Shown: positions 5,859-6,320 of the stretch, in pieces | Layout of the letters: each line of letters opens with the position of its first letter | Numbering within the stretch: position 1 is the first letter of the stretch | From: Oligoflexia bacterium | GTDB taxonomy: Bacteria; Bdellovibrionota; UBA1018; CAIMNF01 | Direction: 5' to 3' | DNA length: 6,320 bases | NCBI GenBank assembly: GCA_903858975.1 | Contig: CAIOKW010000120.1 | Span: 1 to 6,320 of the forward strand | Notes under the pieces: model-generated | Seen by the model: the letters and a program-made list of their open reading frames with translations, nothing else | The model's database searches: none | Told to the model about the DNA's origin: nothing | Position numbers and translations under genes: made by a program

Positions 5859-6320
5859 AAGTCTTTTCTCTCATCATTCTTTTGACCCAACTCAGTGGAT
5901 GCGGCTTTATTCGATCGGTGTGGAACGCAGCCCCTCCGAAACGATCCACCGTTGAAATGAAAGCAAGTGCATTACCGAGCTTTACTCAAGTGTTTAGCAC
6001 TAATGAGGATGAGTCAAAAACTGCACTCAATGCGTGGAGAAAAAACATCACGGGATCCTTCAGGATGATCGAGGGAAAGCAAAAAGATTTCCTTTCGAGT
6101 CAAGAAATCAAAACTCTGGTCATGAAAGGCTTGGTAAAACTCGATTCAGACACGCAAGTTTCAACGGATCGTGCGCTTGCGGTTCTTGAGATCCTCGGTC
6201 TCGCGAGCATCCTCCAGGACGTATCACTCTACAATTCGCCCTTTGGCGACCTCAGCCGGATGAAGTTCGAAGATCTGCCGCCCAACGAGCAAGCCTATTA
6301 TGTTCAACACTCGCTGATCA
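5852..6320 (+). CDS. Lipoprotein of unknown function (3' end outside window)
   Basis: The frame opens at the ATG at 5852 and runs without a stop to the window edge, giving 156 complete codons. The N-terminus is a lipoprotein signal peptide (MVKVFSLIILLTQ) with the lipobox L14-S15-G16-C17. The residue after Cys17 is Gly, which suggests outer-membrane retention by the E. coli rule. A flexible polar stretch follows (about 25-60). A region that looks largely helical comes next, containing SSQEIKTLVMKGLVKLDSDT near residues 86-105, RALAVLEILGLASILQDV, and FEDLPPNEQAYYVQHSL. There is no second cysteine in the visible part. The ATGGTAA overlap with the porin-like gene and its own ribosome binding site indicate co-translation, so it may be a periplasm-facing partner of that barrel. 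I do not recognise the family. Confidence 0.85.
   Translation, partial: MVKVFSLIILLTQLSGCGFIRSVWNAAPPKRSTVEMKASALPSFTQVFSTNEDESKTALNAWRKNITGSFRMIEGKQKDFLSSQEIKTLVMKGLVKLDSDTQVSTDRALAVLEILGLASILQDVSLYNSPFGDLSRMKFEDLPPNEQAYYVQHSLI

Noticed and set aside
5719..5949. Minus-strand open frame of 76 codons spanning the porin/lipoprotein junction
   Set aside because: It is antisense to two genes with good starts and signal peptides, and its own sequence has no recognisable pattern.

Overview
The window reads as an ordinary chromosomal segment of a Gram-negative bacterium whose genes are mostly for the cell envelope. Sec signal peptides, two lipoboxes, several predicted outer-membrane beta-barrels and a CheX-family protein fit a member of the Bdellovibrionota/Oligoflexia or a related former delta-proteobacterial group. 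That placement is inferred from protein style and architecture, not from a marker gene. Base composition looks even across the window. I see no insertion sequence, CRISPR array, integrase or rRNA.

Layout. (1) Positions 1-1956, minus strand: a tightly packed three-gene operon. In transcription order it holds a secreted redoxin/TlpA-like protein (CPC motif), a lipoprotein with a YtkA/FixH-like domain, and an outer-membrane-type protein with a Cys-Cys pair at its mature N-terminus, which runs off the left edge. (2) 2007-2081, plus strand: a complete tRNA-Arg(CCU) with encoded CCA. (3) 2146-3741, plus strand: a protein made of two CheX domains in tandem, followed after 9 bases by a small predicted beta-barrel; the ribosome binding site of the second gene overlaps the stop codon of the first. 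(4) 3723-4547, minus strand: a secreted protein, probably an outer-membrane barrel. Its 3' end overlaps the previous gene tail to tail by 19 bases. (5) 4596 to the right edge, plus strand: a large porin-like protein, divergent from gene 4, then a lipoprotein overlapping it by 7 bases (ATGGTAA) and running off the right edge.

How the parts may work together. The left operon looks like an envelope redox or metal-handling module: a thiol oxidoreductase, a lipoprotein with two spaced cysteines and a Met/His-rich loop, and a barrel with a Cys-Cys motif. The CheX pair suggests a stand-alone response-regulator phosphatase away from a chemotaxis cluster. The right-hand pair looks like an outer-membrane protein with a partner lipoprotein.

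Three genes (starts 1956, 2146 and 4596) lack a clear Shine-Dalgarno sequence and have a TTGA-type hexamer about 33-39 bases upstream of the ATG, so they may be leaderless or nearly so. No gene-free stretch exceeds 300 bases. The best candidates for under-described biology are the redox operon and the tandem CheX protein; neither is proven novel from sequence alone.
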